A DNA stretch of 64,000 bases from Sabellastarte sp. h YS-2021 (taxonomy: Eukaryota; Annelida; Polychaeta; Sabellida; Sabellidae): NCBI GenBank assembly GCA_964017235.1, contig OZ024931.1:106162221-106226220 (forward strand), read 5' to 3'. The translations under genes were made by a program, and so were the position numbers. The notes beneath the pieces are model-generated. The model made no database searches. It was not told where the DNA came from and saw only the letters and a list, made by a program, of their open reading frames with translations. Below are positions 56,801-64,000 of the stretch, piece by piece (the stretch's first letter is position 1; each line of letters starts with the position of its first letter).

Positions 56801-58620
56801 CATTAGGTAATAATACATGGAATATTGCCTCTAAAGTCAAAGTTGTAAATTTAAGCATGCTAAGAACTTTTTATCTTGATCTACAATGTTATGGCTTATT
56901 TCTATGAAAATTTACAACAATTATCAAGGCTTAAAATAATATAAACCATTTCCTACAAGCAGGACACTTCAATACACAAAACTCATGAACTGCAGTAAAA
57001 TTAGTTTAACAAATGAAATAAGGGAAAAAAATTAAAGTATTAAATTAGCACTGAAAAAAAGAAACAAAGAAAGACATACACCCACAAATTTAAAGACATT
57101 AAACATCTGAAAAACATGCAGGTTAATTAATTCTGTCACAGTCATGATCAAATGGAGTTTTAGTGCATAGGTGAAAAGTGCTTTAATTTTGCATTCAAAT
57201 TGAGTTTTGACATGTAAGTGAAACGCAACACCATAGCAAAGTCTGCCCAATACTTTCTTCTTTCAAACATTGAACAAAAACTATATAAATGTAATCAACT
57301 CACGGCACACACAATACAAGGTATGAACTGTAATGAATTAATAAAGGGCAAATAGCATCACAACATAAAAACAATATTGAGATAAAATAATCAATGTAAA
57401 ACATAGAACCATAAAATTATTTTCAAAAATTGGAAATATTAGCTCAAGTGCCAATTAGGTCTGCAAATCACATCAAAGAAAGGTATTGTAACTCAGTTGG
57501 AAAAACTGTGAAGATAAAATATCAGCAGGATTGGAAAGTGTGTGAAAGTGAGTTCAGACCAACTAATACCTTTCTTCTGCAATGCCATTATTACTCAAAT
57601 GAGAAATAGGAACAGGTGATGTGCCTCCACTAAAATAAATAAGTGCACAGTTTTTAATACAGTGGCAATTTGTATTTTCCGTACCCTTTGAATAATTCCT
57701 TGCTTTTAACAATACCTGATTTCTACAACCACTTTATGAATCTGTGTCAATACACAATAATCACTGGTGAATGCTATGACTGCCTAGTTAGGTAATCCTG
57801 AAATGACTGAGTGGAAATACTTTATTGCATAGCATTTAATGTCCACATTACAACTGAGGATAGTACTTACCTTTTTAAAGTTACCCTCCAGTGTACATAT
57901 ACTGAGAGAAAAAATTAAATTCCTAACTCCCCTTTTGAAAAGGATATTTATCACTGGCAAATATGGGAGTCATGGCCAGTGTGGGTTTTCACTTAACAAA
58001 AGTATTTCTACATGAACACTTTTGGTAAAAAAGGGATGTCAATCAGTCACATCTGGACACAAGTCATATGATTAGATTAATAAGAAGAGAAAAATAAGGA
58101 GTGGGGGGGCGAGCATCAATGTGAACATGGGAAATTATCACTCACAATATTAACATACCTCACAGTGTTATACCTTAATGTATTCAATTTAACCATCCAC
58201 GTGTAAAATTCCAGTATTGTTCTTCATAAAATAAATACATTACCTCCTAAATGACTTTAATTGAATTCAGCCAGATTGTCAAAGTAGCTGACTACATGGG
58301 ATAGTTGTTATAACTTGGAAAGGTTGTGAACATCTGGAAAGTTCTGGACATGTGCAAGATTTCTGAGTACCTTGGTGACTTGTGCCAACATGGGTGAATT
58401 GTGAATACCAGAGACAGTTGGGAGTAGGATGTATTGTACTACCTAGAAAAGTTGTGAATACCTGAGAGAATTGTGAATACCTGGGAGCGATGTGAATACC
58501 TGAGAGAATTGTGAATACCTGGGAGAGTTTTCCTCCTCTTCCTCTTCGTCCTCCTCCTCTATGATGACTGTCTGGTTTGGAATCTGGCGACTCGGGCGCT
58601 TATTACTGCCCCGACGAGTA
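38723..58620 (-). CDS. EEF2K: eEF2K, eukaryotic elongation factor 2 kinase, 3' half (seven exons)
   Basis: The exons are 58519-58620, 57570-57629, 56133-56292, 45333-45458, 40375-40688, 39319-39497 and 38723-38847. All six junctions keep phase and use GT-AG, giving 354 residues plus stop. The C-terminus (AAEAAMAAMKGRLANKYY..AEEAWAQ) and the SEL1-like block (AADLG, ENKRKGFEYLELAADLGDRA) match eEF2K closely. The kinase phosphorylates eEF2 to slow translation elongation. Its alpha-kinase domain is upstream, beyond the window. Two regulatory sites known in human are present: RLRTLS (Ser codon 56160-56162; human Ser366, target of S6K/RSK) and HRASCVADEI (Ser codon 45405-45407; human Ser500, PKA). 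The start and first exons are missing only because the window ends. Confidence 0.95.
38936..39180 (+). mobile_element. Small AGAGCACTC-start element, GGATCC-family relative, in an eEF2K intron
   Basis: It begins CTAGAGCACTCGGAGAACAC, like the element at 19904. It has 'cagatcactctcaaaattta' inside and ends 'acttccttagtgaaggttataac', a weakened version of the ACCTCC..GGAGGT hairpin. Confidence 0.5.
39319..39497 (-). CDS. EEF2K: eEF2K coding exon, SEL1-like repeat region
   Basis: The acceptor is TTTCCAG|GAAAAAG and the donor GCAG|GTGGGT. It encodes KSYKYAVDFYQKAI, an acidic DDEDGGFDAV stretch and a DLEKDPSYA end. These align with ALHWYNTALEM, CDEGGEYDGM and GLEKDPQRSG of the human protein. Confidence 0.93.
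39590..39956. mobile_element. Tc1/mariner-like MITE (367 bp), TA target duplication, in an eEF2K intron
   Basis: The terminal inverted repeats of about 21 bp start CCGTAAATGACCTATTTAGC at the left, with the inverse GTTAAATAGGTCATTTACGG at the right, flanked by TA (39588-39589 and 39957-39958). There is no transposase. Confidence 0.85.
40375..40688 (-). CDS. EEF2K: eEF2K coding exon, core of the SEL1-like region
   Basis: The acceptor is TTGACAG|GTG and the donor CTAA|GTAAGT. It encodes VHHEVAKYHELARF, WDAALYHEVMAADLG, ILANCTVPQNEENKRKGFEYL and ELAADLGDRASIIAVAEAF (given in parts). This is the longest exon here and the most conserved, and it follows the family through its helical repeats. Confidence 0.95.
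40935..42115 (+). repeat. 133-bp satellite array in an eEF2K intron, about 7-8 units plus leader
   Basis: Units at about 41105-42115 are the same family as 29046-30775 ('gtctgaaacttcacca.gtgaaagctct', 'caaaagtaggtgaa', 'gcaatacttttagagataat') but more diverged, with a CAGTAGGTG variant. A short leader (40935-41100) repeats 'ggggcccaaggtgaa' twice. Confidence 0.85.
42270..43400 (+). repeat. ~155-bp tandem array related to the 133-bp satellite
   Basis: About seven units with 'gatttactcaacagtgataacc', 'agtagctattactcagctatgc', 'tatgttatagctgacccaa' and 'caaaatactgtaaatgcaat' (period about 155). The order of shared words (TCTGAAA.TTCAC, CAAAAGTAGGTGAAT, TGCAATACTTTT) is the same as in the 133-bp satellite, so one derives from the other or both from a common unit. 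Confidence 0.8.
43401..43809 (+). mobile_element. 3' end of a GTATCCCC-family element: duplicated unit, (CGGACG)n patch, hairpin
   Basis: The stretch starting 'cattttagacatttttgtct' is repeated about 145 bp apart. A GGACGC-rich patch (43733-43770) and a perfect 9-bp hairpin GTATCCCCG-CTTCGCGT-CGGGGATAC (43781-43806) with 'aatta' follow. It is probably the 3' terminus of the element carrying the two arrays at 40.9-43.4 kb, but no matching 5' end was found. Confidence 0.65.
44135..44556. mobile_element. hAT-like MITE (422 bp) with 8-bp target duplication, in an eEF2K intron
   Basis: The 8-bp duplication CTACAAAC is at 44127-44134 and 44557-44564. The ends TAATGCTGAAACGATTA and, inverted, TAGAGCTGAAATGATTA are the TAG.GCTG..ACGATTA type seen in hAT MITEs. 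Further CGATTAGT inverted motifs lie just inside. There is no transposase. Confidence 0.85.
45333..45458 (-). CDS. EEF2K: eEF2K coding exon with the PKA-type Ser (RAS) site
   Basis: The acceptor is TGTGCAG|GAAGAG and the donor GGACAG|GTCTGG, both phase 0. It encodes EEEAQIFKNMNLKNHRASCV then ADEIKYRKQ and GDSVLGQ. The HRASCVADEI and GDSVLGQ blocks match PRASAVALEV and GKS(I/V)LGK of human eEF2K. Confidence 0.9.
45459..46154. other. EEF2K: eEF2K intron with a CCTCCGCCAAAGAGG fragment
   Basis: At 45965-46080 'acctccgccaaagaggg' then 'ttgtctgtctgtatg' and 'ctgcatggatcttcgtgaaa' look like one end of an ACCTCC-hairpin element in the other orientation. The rest is featureless. Confidence 0.4.
46155..46530 (+). 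repeat. Three tandem units of about 125 bp
   Basis: 'ttctagcaatatttt', 'cagccatagcacccaactca' and 'ttaatattcatgagaagat' repeat three times (starts near 46156, 46288 and 46411). The last two are about 95% alike. Confidence 0.8.
46690..46810. other. CpG-dense patch in a large eEF2K intron
   Basis: It is rich in CG dinucleotides in an otherwise CG-poor intron, with TTCTCGCGAAAC and CTCGCGAGATATCGCG near its two ends. It could be a small element or a regulatory site. No coding support. Confidence 0.35.
46950..48370 (+). mobile_element. AGGTCA-array element (copy B2), in eEF2K intron
   Basis: The 5' ACCCCACAGCCTGGG (46959-46974) and leader 'ttcaacaccatgagatatag' are followed by six ~146-bp units (47450-48330), a 'cccgcccgcccatccgga' patch and 'ccatgggtga', ending in an A-run (48371-48386) without the hairpin. 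Copy B3 starts immediately after. Confidence 0.8.
48388..50539 (+). mobile_element. AGGTCA-array element (copy B3), complete, in eEF2K intron
   Basis: The 5' AACCCACAGCC (48406-48416) and leader are followed by eleven ~146-bp units (48850-50450). Ten contain the exact string AGGTCAAAGGTCA or a short deletion of it, and most contain TCAAGGTCA twice. Next are the G+C patch 'cgccgcccgcccacccgccc' (50464-50483) and the terminal hairpin TACCCCgACAGCCC-TTAA-GGGCTGTGGGGTA (50509-50539). The right arm is the inverse of the 5' CCCCACAGCC motif. The element has no protein. Confidence 0.85.
51309..51829 (+). mobile_element. GTATCCCC-family short element (521 bp), in eEF2K intron
   Basis: It starts ATTGCCTCTCGACTCAGTGT, with GTATCCCC at 51327-51334, and has single-copy internal sequence. 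A (CGG)n patch (51769-51780) and terminal GTATACC..GGGATAC inverted bases (51800-51826) with 'aat' follow. Its 5' 120 bp match 61174-61280 at about 85%. Confidence 0.7.
51830..56132. other. EEF2K: eEF2K intron, largely unique AT-rich sequence
   Basis: It holds a C/A low-complexity run (52098-52140) and a short CTCATACTCAT repeat (52495-52570). Open frames at 52787-52969, 54722-54961 and 55565-55818 have no domain and no splice phase fitting the neighbouring exons. Confidence 0.5.
56133..56292 (-). CDS. EEF2K: eEF2K coding exon, regulatory loop with RLRTLS site
   Basis: The acceptor is GGTTACAG|GAG and the donor ACAGAG|GTGAGC. It encodes SMDDAYRWTSEEEPMSPDSY, then SCFDPDLSGHLARLRTLSET and SDHSFTE. 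RLRTLS fits an R-x-R-x-x-S kinase site and matches the RVRTLS context of human Ser366. MSP offers a proline-directed site. Confidence 0.9.
57570..57629 (-). CDS. EEF2K: eEF2K small coding exon (60 nt), regulatory loop
   Basis: The acceptor is TTTTAG|TGG and the donor GAAAG|GTATTA. It encodes GGTSPVPISHLSNNGIAEE with split codons at both ends. There is no clear match in human eEF2K. It is supported by splice sites and by phase agreement with both neighbours (2 to 2). Confidence 0.72.
58454..58518 (-). repeat. EEF2K: 19-bp tandem repeat, four copies of the exon's 5' splice site
   Basis: 'gtgaatacctg.gag' recurs at 58454, 58473, 58492 and 58511 (19-bp steps). On the minus strand each unit reads CAG|GTATTCAC, so the donor of exon 58519-58620 is followed by three more identical-looking donors. 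A fifth partial match is near 58401. Confidence 0.85.
58519..58620 (-). CDS. EEF2K: eEF2K coding exon, basic-then-acidic linker
   Basis: The acceptor is GTTTGTAG|T and the donor CCCAG|GTATTC. It encodes TRRGSNKRPSRQIPNQTVII followed by a 13-residue Glu/Asp run and NSP. Its donor lies at the edge of a 19-bp tandem repeat that copies the donor four times. Homology is not traceable for low-complexity sequence; phase and splice sites support it. Confidence 0.7.
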
Positions 58621-61173
58621 CTACAAACAACCATACAACAGCCACGGGTCACCAACACAACAGCACAATGGGCAGAGGTTAAAAAGCATTCTCATTTAAT
58701 CCACAAAGACAGCATATTCTGGCCTTGAGAAGTTATATTCACCCCTTCAAAAATGCCTTTTTTCATTACGTTTTGACAAGTAAGGTTAAATTGGGCCTCC
58801 AGCATGTCCAACATAATGTTATTAGTGGATTTAAAACCCACAACTACAGAAACGTTTTATCATTTTCCAAATTTTATAAAAATAAGATTTCTTTTATCCT
58901 TTGAAAATCACTTCCTTAAGGGTCCAGTGATATGACTTATGTTTCTCACAAAATAGAGGAACAAAAGAGGATTATACACACAACATCAATACCAGGATCA
59001 GAGAGTTATAATAATGGCAATACTCAAAGCTGCTAAATAAGTGCAAATAATAAATTAAAGAAGGGAGCAATCACACGTGAAGCCTATCAAAGCACTGGCG
59101 TAAGTAGAATTTCTAATCAGAAGCTTATCCAGTTCAGCTCCACTGTTAAAGATCTAGGCAAATCTACTGTTTCTGGTTAGCCAGGTGTTGATAAACTGCC
59201 ATAACTTAGGACATACTTAAACTTGCAGTTGGACTGTTTTCAAAATTCAAAATCAGTTTCTGGGGCTTAAAAATGAATAAAATCTGGTTCACTTGAATCA
59301 TATGAATTGGGTATTTTGTATGTTTATCAATGATATGGTAATACTTAAAACATGTGCTACAATGTAAAATAAGAAAATGTCAAGATATTTTGAAGTGAGT
59401 ATACTCTGTTTTCACCTAATATAAGGAGAAATTTATGAAATTTCAACAAATATATAGGATTTTTCATGGCTTTGATGACGTAACAATCACAAATTTTAAA
59501 TAGTAACTTGTTCAATAATTTGTGCATAAGTATTCTTGCAGATTTTGTCATTTCTGCCACAATGAAATGAAAACGGGGATACCAGTTTAATGTTTCTATC
59601 ACCTTTTGTCTATAAGTACACAACTTTTCTTAAATGTTAAAAAGACAAAACCCAAGACCACAAGATTGGACCGAAGAATACAATTTATTCCCAAATACTG
59701 TCCTGTAAATTTCCCTTGATATATCTAATGCCTACAAGAGGGTGTTTTTTTTAAAAATCTGAATAGAGAAATCAATAGACTATACATGAAAAAGTATAGA
59801 TATATTATAACGTATAAGCAAATCAAAGTGGCCTCACATCACATAGTCTGATAAAAACTACAGAATGCAAGCACTGAAGAGAGTTCAGAGAGAGAGAGCA
59901 ATAATATACACATGCAAATGATGCATGTCTGACATGCAAACATTCATGATTTGCACAATAAACAATTGAGGATATCTACTAATGTCACCCAGTACACACT
60001 CTATCCAATGAACAGGATTTTCCTTCTAAATTGTTATTTCTAGTTATGTGTGCACTAAATCAACAAATAATATTCTAAAATATAAGTGGGAGTTGTTTTA
60101 AATGTTTGTATGTTTTTATAGCTGATATTAGACCAACAATAACTACTGCACAGTGAGGTTATTCACTTCCTGTTATGTTTAACATTACTTGTTCAAACAA
60201 TGTCAATGTTCTATTTTAAGGAGATTTAACTTCCAGAAGCCTCAGCAATATTTTACACAGATTCATAGATTGTGAACTGTTATATTTAATATGCAATGAG
60301 TCAATGACATCAGACTTTGTATAAGTGATAACCAAACACTTAAAATAGAAACTGAAGAAACAAACATGAGATCATGTATGATCAAGTATCACAACAGTGT
60401 CAAACAGACAAGTTGTATACTGTGACAAAAGAAAGAAAGAAAAAATAACTGAGGACTTTCACCTACTACCAAACAGTGCAACTATGACCATAAATGTAAC
60501 GTCACCTTCTAGAAAGCCTGTTGTGCAAACACTAGTGTAGAAATGTGTGATTTAGAACCTACTTTTTATATTTTGCTAAGAAATCAATGTCTAAAACCTT
60601 AAAAATAGCTTTAACTTTTCAACTGTGAAGTGCAATACTTCGCCACCGACCTTACTGCAACAATGCAGGCCAAGTCAATAGTTTTGTGACAGAAAACATG
60701 ACACAAGCTATATACTGTCTTAACCTATCAAAGTCGAGGCATAACTGATGTCTGATTCATTACTGACAAAGTTATTGAAAACAACTTCCATACGTTTTTC
60801 ATAAGGATGTTATTTTTACATGGCTTTCAGAAGAATTAGGTCATATTTGTACAGTATATCCAATGGTGAAACTACAAATCTATATTGAACGTCAGTCTCG
60901 ATCACATCAGACAAGAATCATTACCACCTGCCATAATTGGGATTTACCATTTCCCCAATCAATTAGAAGATTATGTTTGGCAGTATTAACATGAACTTCT
61001 GTAAAGGGCACCTTTTTGAATTAAAATTTATATTTTACTTTACTTCTATAAAGTGAGATTTTACATCCCTTTTCAGAGCTTTGGTCACCGTGGGCACTTC
61101 ATTTGAATATTGAACAAGCTGTCATGAGCTGTTTGCACATTTGCTGTTTGAGACATTTTACTGAAAAAATGAG
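58621..61173. other. EEF2K: Probable eEF2K intron, no exon recognised
   Basis: AT-rich. No frame matches alpha-kinase sequence. A very short exon could have been missed. Confidence 0.45.
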
Positions 61174-61285
61174 ATTGCGTCTCGACGCAGTGTATCCCCG
61201 GACGGGACATAGTTAAGGCGTGAATGTGTCGGGCTTGAGGCTGTTTCCTGGAGCACCAGGTCAGGATTCTCCATAGTACCAGATT
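61174..61285 (+). mobile_element. 5' end of a GTATCCCC-family element, joined to a GGATCC array
   Basis: ATTGCGTCTCGACGCAGTGT, GTATCCCC (61192-61199), 'gacgggacatagtt' and 'tggagcaccaggtca' match 51309-51420. Similarity stops at 'ccatagta' (about 61278), and GGATCC-family units begin. Confidence 0.75.
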
Positions 61286-61289
61286 ACTT

Positions 61290-63445
61290 CCAAAAGCTAA
61301 TCACTAGTTGTTTCACTTATATCTGTCTTTAAAAATTACATTTCATGGATCCAGAAGATCCATATAGTGATCCGGATCGCTTCCAAAACTCAATCATTTC
61401 ATCCTTTTACCTTTTCAGACATATTCTAAAAATTTCATCGAAATCCATCCATAAGTGTTTGAGTTATCTTGTACACAGACACATCTGGCAGCCTGGATCC
61501 ACATGATCCAGACAGTGATCCAAATTACTCCCAAAATCTAATCACTTGTTCTTTGTCCCATTTAAGACATTTCCTGAAAATTTCATAAAAATCCATTCAT
61601 GACTTTCTGAGCTATTTGTCTTTAAAAATTACATTCACGGATCCAGAAGATCCAGATAGTGGTCCAGATCACTCGCAAAATTGAACCATTTCTTCCTTTT
61701 ACCACTTCTTCCTTTTACCATTTGTAACATATCCTGAAAATAGTAAAATCCATTCCAAGATTATGTGCAAGCCTGGATCCAGATGATCCAGATCACTCCA
61801 AAAATGTAATCACTTGTTCCTTGTACCATTTAGGCCATTTGCTGAAACAATCCATCCATAACTTTTTGAGGTATCTGTCTTAAAAAATTACATTTCATGG
61901 ATCCAGAAGATCCATATAGTGATCCGGATCACTTCCAAAATTCAATCATTTCATCCTTTTACCACTTCTTCCTTTTACTATTTGTAACATAGCCTAAAAA
62001 TATCATCAAAATTCATCGTAAAATCATGTTGCAGGCTCGATCCAGATGATCCAGACGGTGATCCAGATCATTCCAAAAGTATAATCACTTGTTCCTTGTA
62101 CCATTTAGGTCATTTGCTGAAAATGTCATCACAATCCATCCATAACTTTTTGAGGTATGTCTTATTACATTTCACGGATCCAGAAGATCCATACAGTGAT
62201 CCGGATCACTTCCAAAATTCAGTTATTTCATCCTTTTACCTTTTCAGACATATCCTAAAAATTTCATCAAAATCCGTCCATAAGTTTTTTTGCTACAATG
62301 TACACAAACACATCTGGCAACCTGGATCCAGATGATCCAGACAGTGATCCAGATCACTCCCCAAATCTAATCACTTGTTCCTCGCACCATTTGGGTCATT
62401 TCCTGAAAATGTCATCACAATCCATCCATAACTTTTTGAGGTATCTGTCTTATTACATTTCATGGATCCAGAAGATCCATATAGTGATCCGGATCACTTC
62501 CAAAATTCAGCCATTTCATCCTTTTACCTTTTCAGACATATCCTGAAAATTTCATCAAAATCCGTCCATAAGTTTTTTTGCTACAATGTACTCAAACACA
62601 TCTGGCAACCTGGATCCAGATGATCCAGATCACTCCCCAAATCTAATCACTTGTTCCTCGCACCATTTAGGTCATTTGCTGAAAATGTCATCACAATCCA
62701 TCCATAACTTTTTGAGGTATCTGTCTTATTACATTTCATGGATCCAGAAGATCCATATAGTGATCCGGATCACTTCCAAAATTCAGCCATTTCATCCTTT
62801 TACCTTTTCAGACATATCCTGAAAATTTCATCAAAATCCGTCCATAAGTTTTTTTAGCTACAATGTACACAAACACATCTGCAACCTGGATCCAGATGAT
62901 CCAGATCACTCCCCAAATCTAATCACTTGTTCCTCGCACCATTTAGGTCATTTGCTGAAAATGTCATCACAATCCATCCATAACTTTTTGAGGTATCTGT
63001 CTTTAAAAATTACATTTCATGGATCCAGAAGATCCATATAGTGATCCGGATCACTTCTAAAATTCAACCATTTCATCTTTTTACCTTTTCAGACATATCC
63101 TGAAAATTTCATCAAAATCCGTTCATAAGTTTTTGAGCTATATTGTACACAAACACATCTGGCAGTCTGGATCCAGATGATCCAGACAGTGATCCGGATC
63201 ACTTCCAAAATCTAATCACTTGTTCCTCGTCCCAATAAGGACATCTCCTGAAAATTTCATCAAAATGCACCCATAACTTTTTGAGCTATCTGTGTTTAAA
63301 AATTAAATTTCATGGATCCAGAAGATCCAGACAGTGATCCGGATCACTCCCAAAATTTAATCACATCTTCCTTTTACCAATTTGGACATATCCTGAAAAT
63401 TTTATCAAAATCCGTCTGTCAGTTTTTGAGTTATCTTGTTTACAA
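61290..63445 (+). repeat. GGATCC-rich tandem array, ~280-bp period in two related halves
   Basis: 'ggatccagaagatccatata', 'tgatccggatcacttccaaa' and 'catcaaaatccgtccataag' alternate with 'ctggatccagatgatccag', 'ctaatcacttgttcct' and 'aatccatccataacttt'. Main repeats lie near 61345, 61897, 62172, 62460, 62735, 63016 and 63310. Middle units exceed 95% identity. Frames at 62096-62822 are translations of the repeat. Confidence 0.9.
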
Positions 63446-63459
63446 ACAAACAAACAAAT

Positions 63460-64000
63460 AGAGGGCCCAAAATGACCCTCGGTCAGGTACTTTGGCGGTC
63501 AGTGGATGACCTTCAACGAAGATCTGTAACCGGTCAGCCTGGATGCTGGTACTCCGTCATGTACTCAACCTCAAAAGCCATTTTCAATAGTTTCCACGCA
63601 ATGTAGTCAGCATTAAGTGTGAAAATATCTCCAAATATGCCAAAAATGACCCTTGGTCAGGTACTTTGGCGGTCAGTGGATGACCTTAAATGAAGATCTG
63701 TATTTATTTATTTGGGGTTTTATGTCGCTTTCAACACTGTACAGGTCATATCACGACGGGTAGTTAGAAGGGCAGAGGAAACCAGTACATAGAGTTTGCT
63801 AGGGTTCTGTACTGTAAACTGCCGACCAACGGCAAGCAACTACCAGCTTTCCCACATAAGGCCTTGACGGGGATCAAACCCCGGCCTCAGAGGTGGGAGG
63901 CGAGAGTGTTACCACTCTGCCACCGTGGCCCCCATGAAGATCTGTAACCAGTAAACCTGAATGGCAGAAGTCCATCATGTACTCAACCTCCAAAGCCATT
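63460..64000 (+). repeat. ~172-bp tandem repeat (TTGGTCAGGTACTTTGGCGG), cut by the window edge
   Basis: 'aaaatgaccct.ggtcaggta', 'ctttggcggtcagtggatga', 'cgaagatctgtaacc' and 'catgtactcaacctc' occur at 63466-63590 and 63640-64000. The second unit is split by a SINE. Confidence 0.8.
63703..63933 (-). mobile_element. tRNA-derived SINE, minus orientation, with perfect 13-bp target duplication
   Basis: It is the reverse complement of the SINE at 15303 (head GGGGGCCACGGTGGCAGAGT; A box 63912-63922; B box 63870-63880; tail rich in AAAACCCC and AAATA). ATGAAGATCTGTA flanks it exactly at 63690-63702 and 63934-63946, and the host repeat reads continuously once the insert is removed. Confidence 0.93.

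Noticed and set aside
62096..62822. Three similar open frames as a small gene family
   Set aside because: They are one frame of the GGATCC tandem array; similarity follows the DNA repeat.

Overview
The window looks like a repeat-rich nuclear genome segment from a marine invertebrate, most plausibly a mollusc. That placement is an inference. It rests on animal-type intron-split genes, an AT-rich background, a tRNA-derived SINE, a DIRS retrotransposon, and many tandem-repeat-bearing elements of the kind described as Helentron-associated (HINE/pearl-like) in bivalves. Nothing bacterial or viral was seen.

Three host genes are supported. (1) MRPL58 (ICT1/mL62), the mitoribosomal peptidyl-tRNA hydrolase, is complete on the minus strand. 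Its six coding exons run from 20603 down to 4986, keep reading phase throughout, and give 212 codons plus stop with the GGQ motif intact. Two of its five introns use GC donors. (2) A plus-strand tRNA-Leu(AAG) gene lies at 20629-20710, only 25 bp from the MRPL58 start codon and divergent from it. (3) The 3' half of eEF2K (eukaryotic elongation factor 2 kinase) is on the minus strand, with seven phase-consistent exons from 58620 down to the stop at 38723. They encode the regulatory loop and the SEL1-like C-terminus. The kinase domain must lie to the right of the window.

Region by region: 1-4.4 kb holds diverged repeats and a striking identical duplication-inversion-duplication. 4.9-20.6 kb is MRPL58, whose third intron carries elements nested three deep. 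20.6-20.7 kb is the tRNA. 21.0-27.4 kb is a minus-strand DIRS retrotransposon with inverted terminal repeats, an internal complementary region, broken reading frames and a lost catalytic arginine in its tyrosine recombinase. 28.5-31.9 kb is a complete tandem-repeat element with a second satellite inside it. 31.9-38.7 kb is AT-rich, nearly repeat-free sequence downstream of eEF2K, perhaps partly its 3' UTR. 38.7-58.6 kb is eEF2K, with introns full of satellites and MITEs. 58.6-64 kb is probably eEF2K intron, ending in a GGATCC-rich array and a SINE with a clear target-site duplication.

The most interesting theme is a set of element families with unrelated internal sequences but one shared layout: a short motif near the 5' end, a 130-155 bp tandem array, a G+C-rich patch, then a terminal hairpin containing the inverse of the 5' motif. 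One family (arrays at 5.5-6.3, 16.9-17.5, 47.5-48.3 and 48.9-50.4 kb) repeats perfect nuclear-receptor consensus sites (DR1 and TCAAGGTCA) about once per unit, which makes it a candidate mobile hormone-response array.
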